Part shown: in pieces, positions 1-7,569 of the stretch
How the letters are laid out: each line of letters opens with the position of its first letter
How positions within the stretch are numbered: the stretch's first letter is position 1
DNA from: Pedobacter sp. PAMC26386
Lineage (GTDB): Bacteria > Bacteroidota > Bacteroidia > Sphingobacteriales > Sphingobacteriaceae
NCBI GenBank assembly: GCA_014302835.1
Contig: CP060294.1
Coordinates: forward strand, 744,001-808,000
Direction of reading: 5' to 3'
DNA: 64,000 nucleotides
Notes under the pieces: generated by a model
The model's input: the letters and a program-made list of their open reading frames with translations, nothing else
Database searches by the model: none
Told to the model about the DNA's origin: nothing
Program-made: the position numbers and the translations under genes

Positions 1-24
1 ATTTGTTTTTTTAATTTTTGATAT

Positions 25-62
25 AAGCCCTTGATCTGTTTTGTAGCAGATTGAGGGCTTTT
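25..62 (+). terminator. Rho-independent terminator of an upstream gene outside the window
   Basis: The stem AAGCCCT..ATCTG pairs with CAGAT..AGGGCTT through two G-T wobbles, with an 8-nt loop, and is followed by TTTT on the plus strand. On the minus strand no T run follows the stem, so it most likely ends a plus-strand gene lying left of the window. Confidence 0.7.
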
Positions 63-96
63 ATTAGTGGTCAGGTCTCAGTGGACTGAATTCTGT

Positions 97-129
97 CAAA
101 GCCCCTGAATTTAGTTTTCAGGAGCTTTG
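97..129 (-). terminator. Hairpin downstream of the bicupin gene
   Basis: CAAAGC and CCTGAA pair with TTCAGG and GCTTTG across one mismatch. It sits about 20 bases beyond the stop codon of the bicupin gene. It lacks a T run on either strand, so the call as a transcript end is tentative. Confidence 0.4.
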
Positions 130-149
130 ATATGGAATAGATTTTTAAA

Positions 150-1325
150 TTAAAAAATTCCCTTCTTGTGTTTTGATAATGTTGATGTCTGAGCAGGAGT
201 TATGCCAAAATGATCTTCAAGGAGCTGAGCCGGATTTGAGGACAACCAGTCATTAAGTGATATTTCCTGATATTCACCTGCATTGAAAAGTATAATCAAT
301 TTGAGTGTTTCTGTGCCGGTGTTTTCAATATAATGTCCATAACCCTGTTTGATAAAAGAGACCATTCCTTTTTTGTAGGCCATCGTCTTAACACGTCCGT
401 GTGAACCGAAAATACTGATGTTCCCTTTCCCGCTCATTACATATTGCCATTCATCAGCGTTTGGGTGCCAGTGTAGTTCGCGGATTGCACCGGGTTCAAT
501 GTCCATGCGCAATGCTGTTAAGGTGGTCTGAATTGGAAATTCTTTAGCAGACACCTTTCTTGTGAAACCACCAGGGAATTTTTGAAATACGCCATCGGCC
601 TCCATACGGAATTTATGAGCAGAATCGCTGGTTGGGATATTCGGGTCTAAATTTTGTGGTTTTGGTTCGGTTGCTATTTTCCCAGTGCCAATATAAAGTT
701 CTTTGTGCGGAAAAGATGCAAATGTACTGGCTGGTAATCCTGAGTTGCGTGCTAGTATTTCAGGAGAGATATGACTGATCCAATCCGTTGAACTAAAGGT
801 TCCAAATTCAGAGAAATGTCCGTTGTCAAAACCAAGTAAAAACAAACAGTGCTGATCACCCAAACACTGTAAACAATGGCCATGGCCTTTTGGGAAATAC
901 CAGATATCACCTTTTTCAAAGTCATCTGTTGATGTGGTTCCATCCGGAGAAACTACTGTGGTGCGTACTTTGCCCTCTAAAATATATGCCCATTCTGCTG
1001 CGATAGAATGCCAGTGTAGTTCGCGGAAGCTACCCGGGTTAAGACGCATAATTACAGCTGCGATGCTTTGTGATACTGGAAATTCTTCTACGGTGGCTTC
1101 TTTGGCAGTCCCACCGGCGCCTGTCCAGCCCGTACTTCCATTTTCAATGTCATAAACAAAATCTTCCAACTCTGCCTGTAGGGTATCTGGTCCATTTTTT
1201 TTTGGTGATTTTACTGCTGCGTCCGCCTTGCTAGGGATTAATAAATTTAGGCTTGTTGCCGCTGTTACCAAACCAAAGGTTGATAAAGATGCTGCGGAAA
1301 TGAATCCACGTCTTGTAGTTGCCAT
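150..1325 (-). CDS. Bicupin oxalate decarboxylase-like protein with Tat signal
   Basis: This 391-residue protein has two cupin domains, about residues 80-180 and 255-350. Each carries a complete Mn-binding set: HWHSIAAE (H104, H106, E111) with H150, and HWHPNADE (H285, H287, E292) with H331. This matches the bacterial oxalate decarboxylase family, which converts oxalate to formate and CO2. The N-terminus has a twin-arginine motif (TTRRGFIS) and a hydrophobic stretch ending near ADA, so export in folded form is expected. The N-domain lid segment reads SEFGT where Bacillus OxdC has SENST, so the glutamate needed for decarboxylase chemistry in that family is kept. It diverges from a GntR gene. 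A TATATTTG -7 element lies on the minus strand at 1348-1355. The substrate is inferred; other bicupin substrates are possible. Confidence 0.85.
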   Translation of the reverse strand: MATTRRGFISAASLSTFGLVTAATSLNLLIPSKADAAVKSPKKNGPDTLQAELEDFVYDIENGSTGWTGAGGTAKEATVEEFPVSQSIAAVIMRLNPGSFRELHWHSIAAEWAYILEGKVRTTVVSPDGTTSTDDFEKGDIWYFPKGHGHCLQCLGDQHCLFLLGFDNGHFSEFGTFSSTDWISHISPEILARNSGLPASTFASFPHKELYIGTGKIATEPKPQNLDPNIPTSDSAHKFRMEADGVFQKFPGGFTRKVSAKEFPIQTTLTALRMDIEPGAIRELHWHPNADEWQYVMSGKGNISIFGSHGRVKTMAYKKGMVSFIKQGYGHYIENTGTETLKLIILFNAGEYQEISLNDWLSSNPAQLLEDHFGITPAQTSTLSKHKKGIF

Positions 1326-1347
1326 ATTTTTTTAGATTAATATAAAG

Positions 1348-1355
1348 CAAATATA
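1348..1355 (-). promoter_or_regulatory. -7 promoter element of the bicupin gene
   Basis: TATATTTG on the minus strand matches the Bacteroidota -7 consensus TAnnTTTG, 23 bases upstream of the start codon. Its -33 region would fall next to the palindrome at 1381-1397. Confidence 0.5.
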
Positions 1356-1380
1356 GATTTGATATTTTATATTTAAAAAT

Positions 1381-1397
1381 AAAACATCATATGTTTT
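1381..1397. promoter_or_regulatory. Putative GntR operator site 1
   Basis: This is a perfect inverted repeat, AAAACAT-CAT-ATGTTTT, with 7-bp arms and a 3-bp spacer. It lies just upstream of the predicted -33 region of the bicupin promoter. The same motif recurs twice in this 241-bp intergenic region, which points to the adjacent GntR regulator as the ligand. Confidence 0.65.
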
Positions 1398-1401
1398 ATT
1401 T

Positions 1402-1414
1402 AACATCATATGAT
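1402..1414. promoter_or_regulatory. Putative GntR operator site 2 (degenerate)
   Basis: AACAT-CAT-ATGAT repeats the core of site 1 with one arm mismatch. Its centre is 19 bp from that of site 1, roughly two helical turns. Confidence 0.5.
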
Positions 1415-1522
1415 TGTGGTGAACCAGTAAAACACCGTGGTGAACATAATTTAATGCCATATACAAGTTCAAATAGGGTTAGCCTTACTAAAATATGTCT
1501 TTATTTTAGTAATGTTTAATAG

Positions 1523-1537
1523 AAACATCGTATGTTT
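1523..1537. promoter_or_regulatory. Putative GntR operator site 3, overlapping the regulator's own -7 element
   Basis: AAACAT-CGT-ATGTTT is a perfect 6-3-6 inverted repeat of the same family. Its right half is part of TATGTTTG (1531-1538), a match to the TAnnTTTG -7 consensus reading toward the GntR gene. Binding there would block the regulator's own promoter. Confidence 0.65.
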
Positions 1538-1566
1538 GTGTCAGAGCAATTGTTTTGAGCATTTCT

Positions 1567-2208
1567 ATGAAACTTTACGAAAAAGTAATTAGCCTGATAA
1601 AGGATGATATTTCCCAGGGAAAATACAGTGCGGGTGAAAAAATACCAGCTGAACCTGAGTTGATGAAGTTATATGATGTAGGCCGTTCAAGTATCAGAGA
1701 GGCAATTAAGACATTAGCTATTTCTGGACTTTTGAAAGTACAACAGGGGTCGGGTACTTTTGTCAATACTAATTTTCAGGAAGTAAGTATTGAACAACGG
1801 TTAAGGCGTGCTGATTTTGATGATGTAAACGCTGTAAGAGGGTTGATGGAAAAGGAAATCGTAAAACTGGCGACGCAAAACCGTACAGAGGAGCATTTGA
1901 CGGAAATTGAAGAATGCCTGGAGAAACGCAAATTAGCTATTCAGGCAGAAGATTCTCAAAAATGTACTGATGCAGATATTGCATTTCATATGGCCATTGC
2001 CAGGGCCTCTTTAAACCCTGTATTATCTGATTTGTACTATAGTTTCACTTTGATTATGCGAGATTTCTTTTTAGCAAGGGAGAAGCAGGGAATTAGCCGT
2101 TTTGCGATGAATCATCATTTGCATGAACAACTATTTAAAGCGATTAAAGGTAAAAAACTGAATCAGTCACAATTAGTGCTTGAAAAGATTCTCGGTAATA
2201 ATTATTGA
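1567..2208 (+). CDS. GntR/FadR-family transcriptional regulator (FCD domain)
   Basis: The N-terminal winged helix (about residues 1-70) has the GntR signature: GEKIPAEPEL, then VGRSSIREAIKTLAISGLLKV, then QGSGTFV. The C-terminal helical FCD domain shows D-x3-H (DIAFH) and a second His cluster (HHLH) expected for metal or ligand binding. The His usually found in the last FCD helix is not obvious, as the protein ends LEKILGNNY. I start at the ATG; a TTG four codons upstream would give 217 residues. It is divergent from the bicupin gene and shares a region with three palindromes, so it probably represses both genes. The effector is likely oxalate or a related small acid, by inference from the neighbour only. 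Confidence 0.88.
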   Translation: MKLYEKVISLIKDDISQGKYSAGEKIPAEPELMKLYDVGRSSIREAIKTLAISGLLKVQQGSGTFVNTNFQEVSIEQRLRRADFDDVNAVRGLMEKEIVKLATQNRTEEHLTEIEECLEKRKLAIQAEDSQKCTDADIAFHMAIARASLNPVLSDLYYSFTLIMRDFFLAREKQGISRFAMNHHLHEQLFKAIKGKKLNQSQLVLEKILGNNY

Positions 2209-2216
2209 TTTTCACA

Positions 2217-2252
2217 AAATCAAACCTGTTATAGAATTAGCAGGCTTGATTT
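2217..2252 (+). terminator. Hairpin between convergent genes, GntR side
   Basis: AAATCAA-CCTG pairs with CAGG-TTGATTT with one internal mismatch, 8 bases after the GntR stop codon. Only a short T tract follows, so this is a moderate-confidence terminator. Confidence 0.5.
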
Positions 2253-2293
2253 AAATTGGTGATTGGTAATTTCATTATCTGAAGAACAATCTA

Positions 2294-3076
2294 CTATTGA
2301 GCAGCGTCCGAATAAGTTGATGCAATACGTATTTTCTTTACAATATGGGTTACTAATGAAGAATCACCACCGTAAACACCCCATTTTGGATCACAGTAAT
2401 CACTATCCAGCGTTCTGCATTTTAATTTTTTACTCCCATTTGATAAGGTTTGCTGAACACCGTTGTACCAGAATTCTATAAAACCTATCGTATCATCTTT
2501 TGATACTTTCATATGGATGACAAATTTTTGCCAAATTCCTGATGACAATGCGATCGACCATGGAACTGTAGCTACATGGTTTTCATCGAAATGCTGTAAT
2601 TCCAATTTGCCATTAGATGTGCGCAACATTAAAGGGTGATTCGCACTTGCCTTTGCAGTAGGGTAGGCCTTCCATTGAAATATGGCCTCAGTTTTTAATG
2701 AAACAGGAATGTTTATATTACTGGTCCATCCAATGTAAATATCAGATCCTTCAACGGCCTGGTAGTTTTTTGCCCCGTGGCCTTCAGCGCGGTGGCTGCC
2801 AACAGGTTTGTTGAAACTCCAGCATAAAGTTCCAGTCTCATCATTTACTGTAGTAATAGTTCCATTTTGCTCTACATTGATCTCTTTCCAGACATTACTA
2901 GAGCCATTTGATGCATCTCCATTGAACAAAACGGATAGTGCATTTACAGAATTCATTTGTGCATTGGAATTAGGAGCTTGTTCTTGCAAGCTGCTGTCTG
3001 ACTGTTTTTTACAGTTTGTTAGTAAAAAAAGGCAAGACAGAGCTAATGTAATCCCTGTAATTTTTGTTTTTCTCAT
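2294..3076 (-). CDS. Putative polysaccharide lyase (heparin lyase I-like fold), lipoprotein
   Basis: Residues 1-21 are a lipoprotein signal ending LLTN before Cys22, an atypical lipobox. After a Ser/Gln/Asn-rich linker, the rest resembles the secreted polysaccharide lyase family that includes heparin lyase I and glucuronan lyase. Visible signs are a beta-rich chain, a conserved middle (IYIGWTSN, FQWKAYP), a carbohydrate-type segment (WQKFVIHMKVSKDDTIGFIE then FWYNG) and a C-terminal KWGVYGG strand. It would be surface-exposed or periplasmic and cleave an acidic polysaccharide. No SusCD pair is adjacent, so the substrate cannot be inferred. The family call is from memory of sequence pattern, not a search. 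Confidence 0.6.
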   Translation of the reverse strand: MRKTKITGITLALSCLFLLTNCKKQSDSSLQEQAPNSNAQMNSVNALSVLFNGDASNGSSNVWKEINVEQNGTITTVNDETGTLCWSFNKPVGSHRAEGHGAKNYQAVEGSDIYIGWTSNINIPVSLKTEAIFQWKAYPTAKASANHPLMLRTSNGKLELQHFDENHVATVPWSIALSSGIWQKFVIHMKVSKDDTIGFIEFWYNGVQQTLSNGSKKLKCRTLDSDYCDPKWGVYGGDSSLVTHIVKKIRIASTYSDAAQ

Positions 3077-3257
3077 GAGGTAGTATGTTTTATGTTTAGG
3101 TTGTTGTATTTCAATTTAATAAGCTTAATTTGATTAATTAAATAAACTTATAATAAATATAGTGATAACTATTATTTATTATAGCAAAATAAAATATTAA
3201 TTTGCACAAATGGACTTATCTGTTTTTTCGGGCAAGTAGCTAATCGCATAATATTAA

Positions 3258-3291
3258 TAACCCGGGTGAATGATGAGTATCACCCTGGTTA
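3258..3291 (-). terminator. Hairpin downstream of the PSD-like gene
   Basis: TAACC-GGGTGA pairs with TCACCC-GGTTA across one mismatch. It lies 34-67 bases beyond the stop of the PSD-like gene. The T tract is weak (TTATTAATATT). Confidence 0.5.
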
Positions 3292-3324
3292 TCTATTTAC
3301 AGAAAATTGAAGACAATTGCAGGT

Positions 3325-4593
3325 TTAGGTGGTGACCGTAGCAATTTTTGATTTTAGAGGAATATTATTGGAGTCAAGACCAGGAGTCTGTCCGTGCATA
3401 TCAAATACAAGTTTAACCTGAGGGCCGAAGAATAGGCAGTGAGTAGAGCCACCAAAATGAAACATACCTAGCTGGTCGCCTTTTTTAACGTGCTGACCTT
3501 CATAAACTGTAATCTGACAGGAGGAAACTTCTGCCATTCCCACAGGCATAATACACATTAAGCCTATGGACGGATTATCAGCTTCAATAAAAATCAGTGC
3601 TCTGGTGGCCAGTTCTGTGATATAGCCTTGTGAGTCATTGGGGCCAGACGGATCAAAACCCTCTGATAATGCCTCTGCATAATAGGTACCGTCCTGTACA
3701 TATGCTTTTACTATTTTACCGCTTACCGGACTATGCCAACGATGATAACTTAAAGCACTTAAAAAGGCCTGGTACACGGTTCCTCCAATAAAGTTATCTA
3801 GTAAAGGATCATTAGCCATCATATGTTCAAGAGAATAAGGCTGTGCTTTGATCCAAAATTTATCATGTTTTTTTACCTTGTGTGCAATTCTGTAAGGAGC
3901 AGATTCACATGCATTTGCAATAATAGCATCATTGTCTGGGCCAGCTAACGGACGTTGGCCATCTCTGAATTCCCTGGTAAAGAAATCATCCCATGATTTA
4001 AATCCGTGATGTGGTAAGGCAGGGTCACACTTAAACTCCTTGTCAAAATCTGGCATGGCTTTTTTTCCATCAACCCCAAACCAGCCTGTTCTGGGGTTTT
4101 CATTCAATACATATTTGGAGTCCGCGGAGCATAAAAAAATAGCCCATTCATTCAAGATTCTTTTTAATTGCCAATTGACTTTCTCATTTAAAAAAGCGGC
4201 ATAACCTGCAGTTGTTCCCATGGACCAGTCTAGTATTGCATTGATGGGGAAACCAACCAACCCAGTTTTATTAAACTCTGGTGCTTTGGTCATTATTCTA
4301 TTGATCAGTCTTAACATCAAATGATAATTTCGTACTTGCGGCTGACCTGCGGGATTCTTGTTGAAGGGTGGCTTTCGGGGAACTTCCTCGAACATGAGGT
4401 GGAACCACATAAAAATCTCGGGGTCATCCTCAATGAAATCCTTAAACTCTTCAATTACAGGCAACAAAGGACTTTTATCCTTCTCCACCTCAGTAATTAA
4501 TTCATCTAACCATTTTTCCAGGATAGTTTGATCGGAGGGAAGCCACTTGCCAACACGGAAGGGAAGTGACTCTTCATTAGCTGTTGTTTTCAT
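3325..4593 (-). CDS. Phosphatidylserine decarboxylase-like pyruvoyl enzyme with N-terminal PSDC domain
   Basis: The C-terminal half has PSD family landmarks: DDFFTREFRDGQRPL (residues 202-216), YHRWHSPVSGKI (283-294) and the self-cleavage motif GGSTH (G382/S383), where Ser383 would become the pyruvoyl cofactor. Canonical PSD has LGST there and about 300 residues. This protein has 422, with an extra 200-residue N-terminal domain (DPEIFMWFHLMF..., GLVGFPINAILDW) seen in the PSD-like family that includes fungal tryptophan decarboxylase PsiD. The aspartate of the usual PADG motif is replaced (NACES, E230). No transmembrane segment is visible. It may decarboxylate a free amino acid rather than phosphatidylserine; that is inference. 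Confidence 0.8.
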   Translation of the reverse strand: MKTTANEESLPFRVGKWLPSDQTILEKWLDELITEVEKDKSPLLPVIEEFKDFIEDDPEIFMWFHLMFEEVPRKPPFNKNPAGQPQVRNYHLMLRLINRIMTKAPEFNKTGLVGFPINAILDWSMGTTAGYAAFLNEKVNWQLKRILNEWAIFLCSADSKYVLNENPRTGWFGVDGKKAMPDFDKEFKCDPALPHHGFKSWDDFFTREFRDGQRPLAGPDNDAIIANACESAPYRIAHKVKKHDKFWIKAQPYSLEHMMANDPLLDNFIGGTVYQAFLSALSYHRWHSPVSGKIVKAYVQDGTYYAEALSEGFDPSGPNDSQGYITELATRALIFIEADNPSIGLMCIMPVGMAEVSSCQITVYEGQHVKKGDQLGMFHFGGSTHCLFFGPQVKLVFDMHGQTPGLDSNNIPLKSKIATVTT

Positions 4594-4776
4594 AAAGGTT
4601 TTTTTTGCTTTATGAAATTAGGTAAATGAGGAAAATTAATGCAGTTTATTCACATTCATTTTTTGTTCATTTTCTGAAAGTGTGTTGAGCGTTTATGTCT
4701 TGTGTGTCAGTGTGGTATGTTCTGTTTTGAGTGTATCTTTAACCTTGTTTTAAAGGAGGTGTTTTATGGGAAGTGA

Positions 4777-4826
4777 TTTAAACAAAAATAGCCCACGATA
4801 ATTATCGTGGGCTATTTTTGTTTAAA
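4777..4826. terminator. Bidirectional terminator, perfect 50-bp palindrome
   Basis: The two 25-base arms are exact reverse complements with no spacer. The core ATAGCCCACGATAA meets TTATCGTGGGCTAT, flanked by A-rich and T-rich ends. It lies 32 bases past the stop of the Hsp70-like gene, which it must terminate. It also shields the PSD-like gene's promoter region. Confidence 0.9.
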
Positions 4827-4857
4827 TGTTAGCTCAATGCTGACTATGTGTTTGAGT

Positions 4858-6129
4858 TTAATCGGCGTCAAATAGATAACCGCTATAAGCCAGACCTTTT
4901 GCAACACTGGTGAAATTATCTCCTGAATTTACAGAGATATGAGGGAACTTGGTTTTGAACAAATTTTGTACACCACCAACTAATGAACTTCCGCCAGTAA
5001 GGAATAAACTATCAATCTCATCTGCTTTTATGTTGTTTTTTAATATAAATTCGTCAAGATAAACACTGATCTTTTTAATGTCTTTTTCAATTACAGCAGC
5101 ATATTGTTCTTTAGAAACTTCTTCATTAATCTCGATTTCCATATTTGAATAGGTGAATTGAGAAACCTGCTGATCTGATAAAGTAATCTTTGTCTTTTCA
5201 ATTGACCTGAATACAGAGTAGCCCAGGTTGTTTTCGATCAGAGTGATTAAATTTTTGAACTTCCGGTCTTTTTTGGAATAATGATAATAATCCTGCAGAT
5301 CTTTCTGTATCCTCAGGCCATTGAAAAAGTTCATCTTGTCCCAGGTACATATATTCGCGAAAAGTGACATCGGCACCGTCAGGAGCTTTCCTGGTGTAGC
5401 TTCGTACAATGTGTTTTTTCCAAAGTATGGAGTCCCTTTATCCCACATAAACGCAGAATCAAAACTATCTCCGCCAATATAGATACCACCAGAGGCAATC
5501 ATATCATTCCGTCTATCTTTATTACCTACATTGTCTGGGTCAAGTATCAGATAAGTAAAATCTGTTGTTCCTCCACCCAAATCGGCAACAAGTACCTTCT
5601 CTTTCTTTTGAATTGTTTTTTCGTAAGCGAATGCAGCACCGATAGGTTCAAATTGAAAGCGAACTTCATGGAAACCTGCGTTCTCTGCCGCTTTACTTAG
5701 TCTGGTTTGCGCCAGGGTATCTTTAGCTGCACTGTCATCATCAAAAAATACAGGTCTGCCAATCACTGCTTTCTGACAATCGTATCCAATAATTTGATCT
5801 GCTTTAGCCTTCAGATCTTTAAGAATTAAAGCCACCAGGTCAGAAGCATTATATCTTTTGTTGTGTATCCGGGTTTCTATGAAACTGCTTCTGGATAAGA
5901 TTTGCTTGATAGATTTGATAAACCGGCCCTTCATACCATCGCTTAAATAGGCGTCAATTGCATGCTCACCTACTACGCAGTTTAATGGCTGGGTTGCACT
6001 TTGTTCTTGCTGAAAATACAGCAGGGAAGGAACTGTTATCGTACTAATGATTTCATTTTTTTCTTCATCATAAATAGATAGTGCAGAATTGGTTGTTCCA
6101 AAATCAATTCCGTATAGAAACTTACTCAT
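4858..6129 (-). CDS. YegD-type Hsp70-like ATPase lacking the substrate-binding domain
   Basis: The actin/Hsp70 ATPase fold is clear: phosphate-1 loop YGIDFGTTNSA at the N-terminus, GRPVFF, FQFEPIGAAFAYE, phosphate-2 loop VADLGGGTTDF, and the adenosine motif LFLTGGSSLVGG near the C-terminus. At 423 residues it ends just after the ATPase domain (SGDNFTSVAKGLAYSGYLF), like E. coli YegD and unlike 640-residue DnaK. It therefore cannot clamp peptides in the usual way, and its function is unknown. I start at MSKFLYG. A start 20 codons upstream exists but would lie inside the leader hairpin at 6172-6214. A well-spaced promoter at 6256-6285 implies a leader of about 120 nt. Confidence 0.85.
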   Translation of the reverse strand: MSKFLYGIDFGTTNSALSIYDEEKNEIISTITVPSLLYFQQEQSATQPLNCVVGEHAIDAYLSDGMKGRFIKSIKQILSRSSFIETRIHNKRYNASDLVALILKDLKAKADQIIGYDCQKAVIGRPVFFDDDSAAKDTLAQTRLSKAAENAGFHEVRFQFEPIGAAFAYEKTIQKKEKVLVADLGGGTTDFTYLILDPDNVGNKDRRNDMIASGGIYIGGDSFDSAFMWDKGTPYFGKNTLYEATPGKLLTVPMSLFANICTWDKMNFFNGLRIQKDLQDYYHYSKKDRKFKNLITLIENNLGYSVFRSIEKTKITLSDQQVSQFTYSNMEIEINEEVSKEQYAAVIEKDIKKISVYLDEFILKNNIKADEIDSLFLTGGSSLVGGVQNLFKTKFPHISVNSGDNFTSVAKGLAYSGYLFDAD

Positions 6130-6171
6130 TGTAAAGGGGAAATATTGTTTTATACTTATTTTTCTGTGGGC

Positions 6172-6214
6172 AATTCTTCTTAAGATCATTAATAAAATGA
6201 TCTTAAGAAGAATT
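6172..6214 (-). promoter_or_regulatory. Perfect 19-bp hairpin in the 5' leader of the YegD-like gene
   Basis: AATTCTTCTTAAGATCATT (6172-6190) is exactly complementary to 6196-6214 with a 5-nt AATAA loop. It lies between the predicted promoter and the start codon, 42 bases upstream of the ATG. No T run follows in the direction of transcription, so it is not a typical terminator. A structured leader, thermosensor or protein-binding dyad are the options. Confidence 0.7.
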
Positions 6215-6255
6215 TACAGGAGTATTAAGACCGGTATACTCTGTTTTAGCGCGTG

Positions 6256-6285
6256 CAAAGGTATATTTATTAAGATAATAATCAA
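6256..6285 (-). promoter_or_regulatory. Promoter of the YegD-like gene
   Basis: On the minus strand, TTG (6283-6285) and TACCTTTG (6256-6263) are separated by 19 bases, matching the Bacteroidota TTG/TAnnTTTG promoter. Transcription would start near 6250. Confidence 0.6.
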
Positions 6286-6574
6286 CTATATCGCAGACAT
6301 ATTTGCTAGCTTTTTGGGTCTGGACCAGATGAACTTTTTGTAGTTACGTTGATAAACTTGGTTTTACCGGATGAATTTTGCTAAGGAATATTGATCCCTA
6401 TGCTGTGTTGACGGTCGTAGATTTTGGTTTTTAAGATGAAAAGGAAAATTTAATGATTATATTTCTTTTAGAATTATCTCCTGTCCGAAAAAACATAATG
6501 ATTCAGGTTCATATCTGATGAATTTGCTTTATCTGATCAGAGTCCTTTTTATTGTATAATTTAAATACCAGATC
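6286..6574. other. AT-rich intergenic DNA
   Basis: No convincing gene, repeat or RNA is visible here. It presumably carries the promoter of the plus-strand gene starting at 6575, but I see no clear consensus match. Confidence 0.5.
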
Positions 6575-7516
6575 ATGAAAACACAAACTATTACTACAAA
6601 AAGAGCTGCACAGGATGTGGGTCAGCGAATTAATGAGGAGCTGGCTGACTATCTGAAAAATGAATTTAAGCAACAATTTCCGGCGGAGAAATTAGTCGTA
6701 TTCCTTACCCGGGAAACGATTATGAAATCTTTCGACCATCTTGGTGATGTTTCTGGCATACGGTTTATGTATGGGCTTGAAAAGGCCGGTGATTCGAGGT
6801 CAAGAGTGCTTTTGCTGATTCCCTGTAACACAACTTCAACAAATCTGAATATACCTAATATTATAGTAGACCCTAAAGGGTATATAAACGATCGTGGTAC
6901 GCAGGTGAATCTGGAGAAAAGCTGGGAAATTTTATATAACCATACGGCACATTTTACCAGTTATTATCCCGAACATAACTACCGTAAAATTATGCGGGGT
7001 ACATTTATTGGGATCAGAAGCTTGCTTTCTATGCTGGAGATAGATGGATGCGAAGGTATAAACTTCCATTTTGGTTATGATAATACTGTTTCAGATATTT
7101 CTGAAAAGAACAGACCTGTTTTTGAAGCTGTAAATTCGTGGGGTGATGGATTAGATCTTTTCGATTTTACCTCGCCATGTCCTGTCTATTGTGATATAGA
7201 AACGCTGAACGGATCTCAGAATCAAAGTGAAAAACATACAAACCTGAATGGTTTAGTCCTGAATCCCCATTTTCGTGATGAGTATCTGCTAAAGTATAAA
7301 GAGATGGGCCCCCTGGTAGAAATGTTTTATTCCGTCGGCCCTGCTATCGATGAAAGGATAATAGCTTCAAAGTCTAACAGTAAAACTGAAGTAAATCCTT
7401 GTCAGGTACAAATAAAAGCCCTTGATAAATTAGTTAATGCTGGTAAATATGAAGAGGCCAAAGATGTTTTTGAAGTAATCGTTAAAGATATGATGGATAC
7501 TTATTTATTCCAATAA
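6575..7516 (+). CDS. Protein of unknown function, 313 residues
   Basis: I do not recognise this protein. It starts at a clear ATG, has no signal peptide or membrane segment and appears soluble and cytoplasmic. Visible features are an amphipathic N-terminal helix (QRINEELADYLKNEFKQQFP), a hydrophobic strand RVLLLIPCN, a middle rich in aromatics (HFTSYYPEHNYRKIMRGTFIG) and an acidic C-terminal helical region (KALDKLVNAGKYEEAKDVFE). The internal region WGDGLDLFDFTSPCPVYCDI contains two close Cys residues. It stands alone: both neighbours are far or oppositely oriented, and a strong inverted repeat lies 54 bases downstream. Codon use looks normal for the window, so I take it as real. Confidence 0.7.
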   Translation: MKTQTITTKRAAQDVGQRINEELADYLKNEFKQQFPAEKLVVFLTRETIMKSFDHLGDVSGIRFMYGLEKAGDSRSRVLLLIPCNTTSTNLNIPNIIVDPKGYINDRGTQVNLEKSWEILYNHTAHFTSYYPEHNYRKIMRGTFIGIRSLLSMLEIDGCEGINFHFGYDNTVSDISEKNRPVFEAVNSWGDGLDLFDFTSPCPVYCDIETLNGSQNQSEKHTNLNGLVLNPHFRDEYLLKYKEMGPLVEMFYSVGPAIDERIIASKSNSKTEVNPCQVQIKALDKLVNAGKYEEAKDVFEVIVKDMMDTYLFQ

Positions 7517-7569
7517 ACATCCTGGACTAGCTAGTATATTACTACTGGTCTACAAATGATTTTGGCTTG

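Noticed and set aside
4858..6129. The Hsp70-like gene as DnaK
   Set aside because: It lacks the peptide-binding and lid domains, and its motifs follow YegD.
6172..6214. The hairpin as a terminator or as a CIRCE element
   Set aside because: No T run follows on either strand, and the arms do not match the TTAGCACTC CIRCE consensus.
6089..6343. An 84-codon plus-strand frame upstream of and overlapping the YegD-like gene
   Set aside because: It is rich in Ile/Lys/Phe, spans the hairpin and opposing promoter and looks like a shadow frame.
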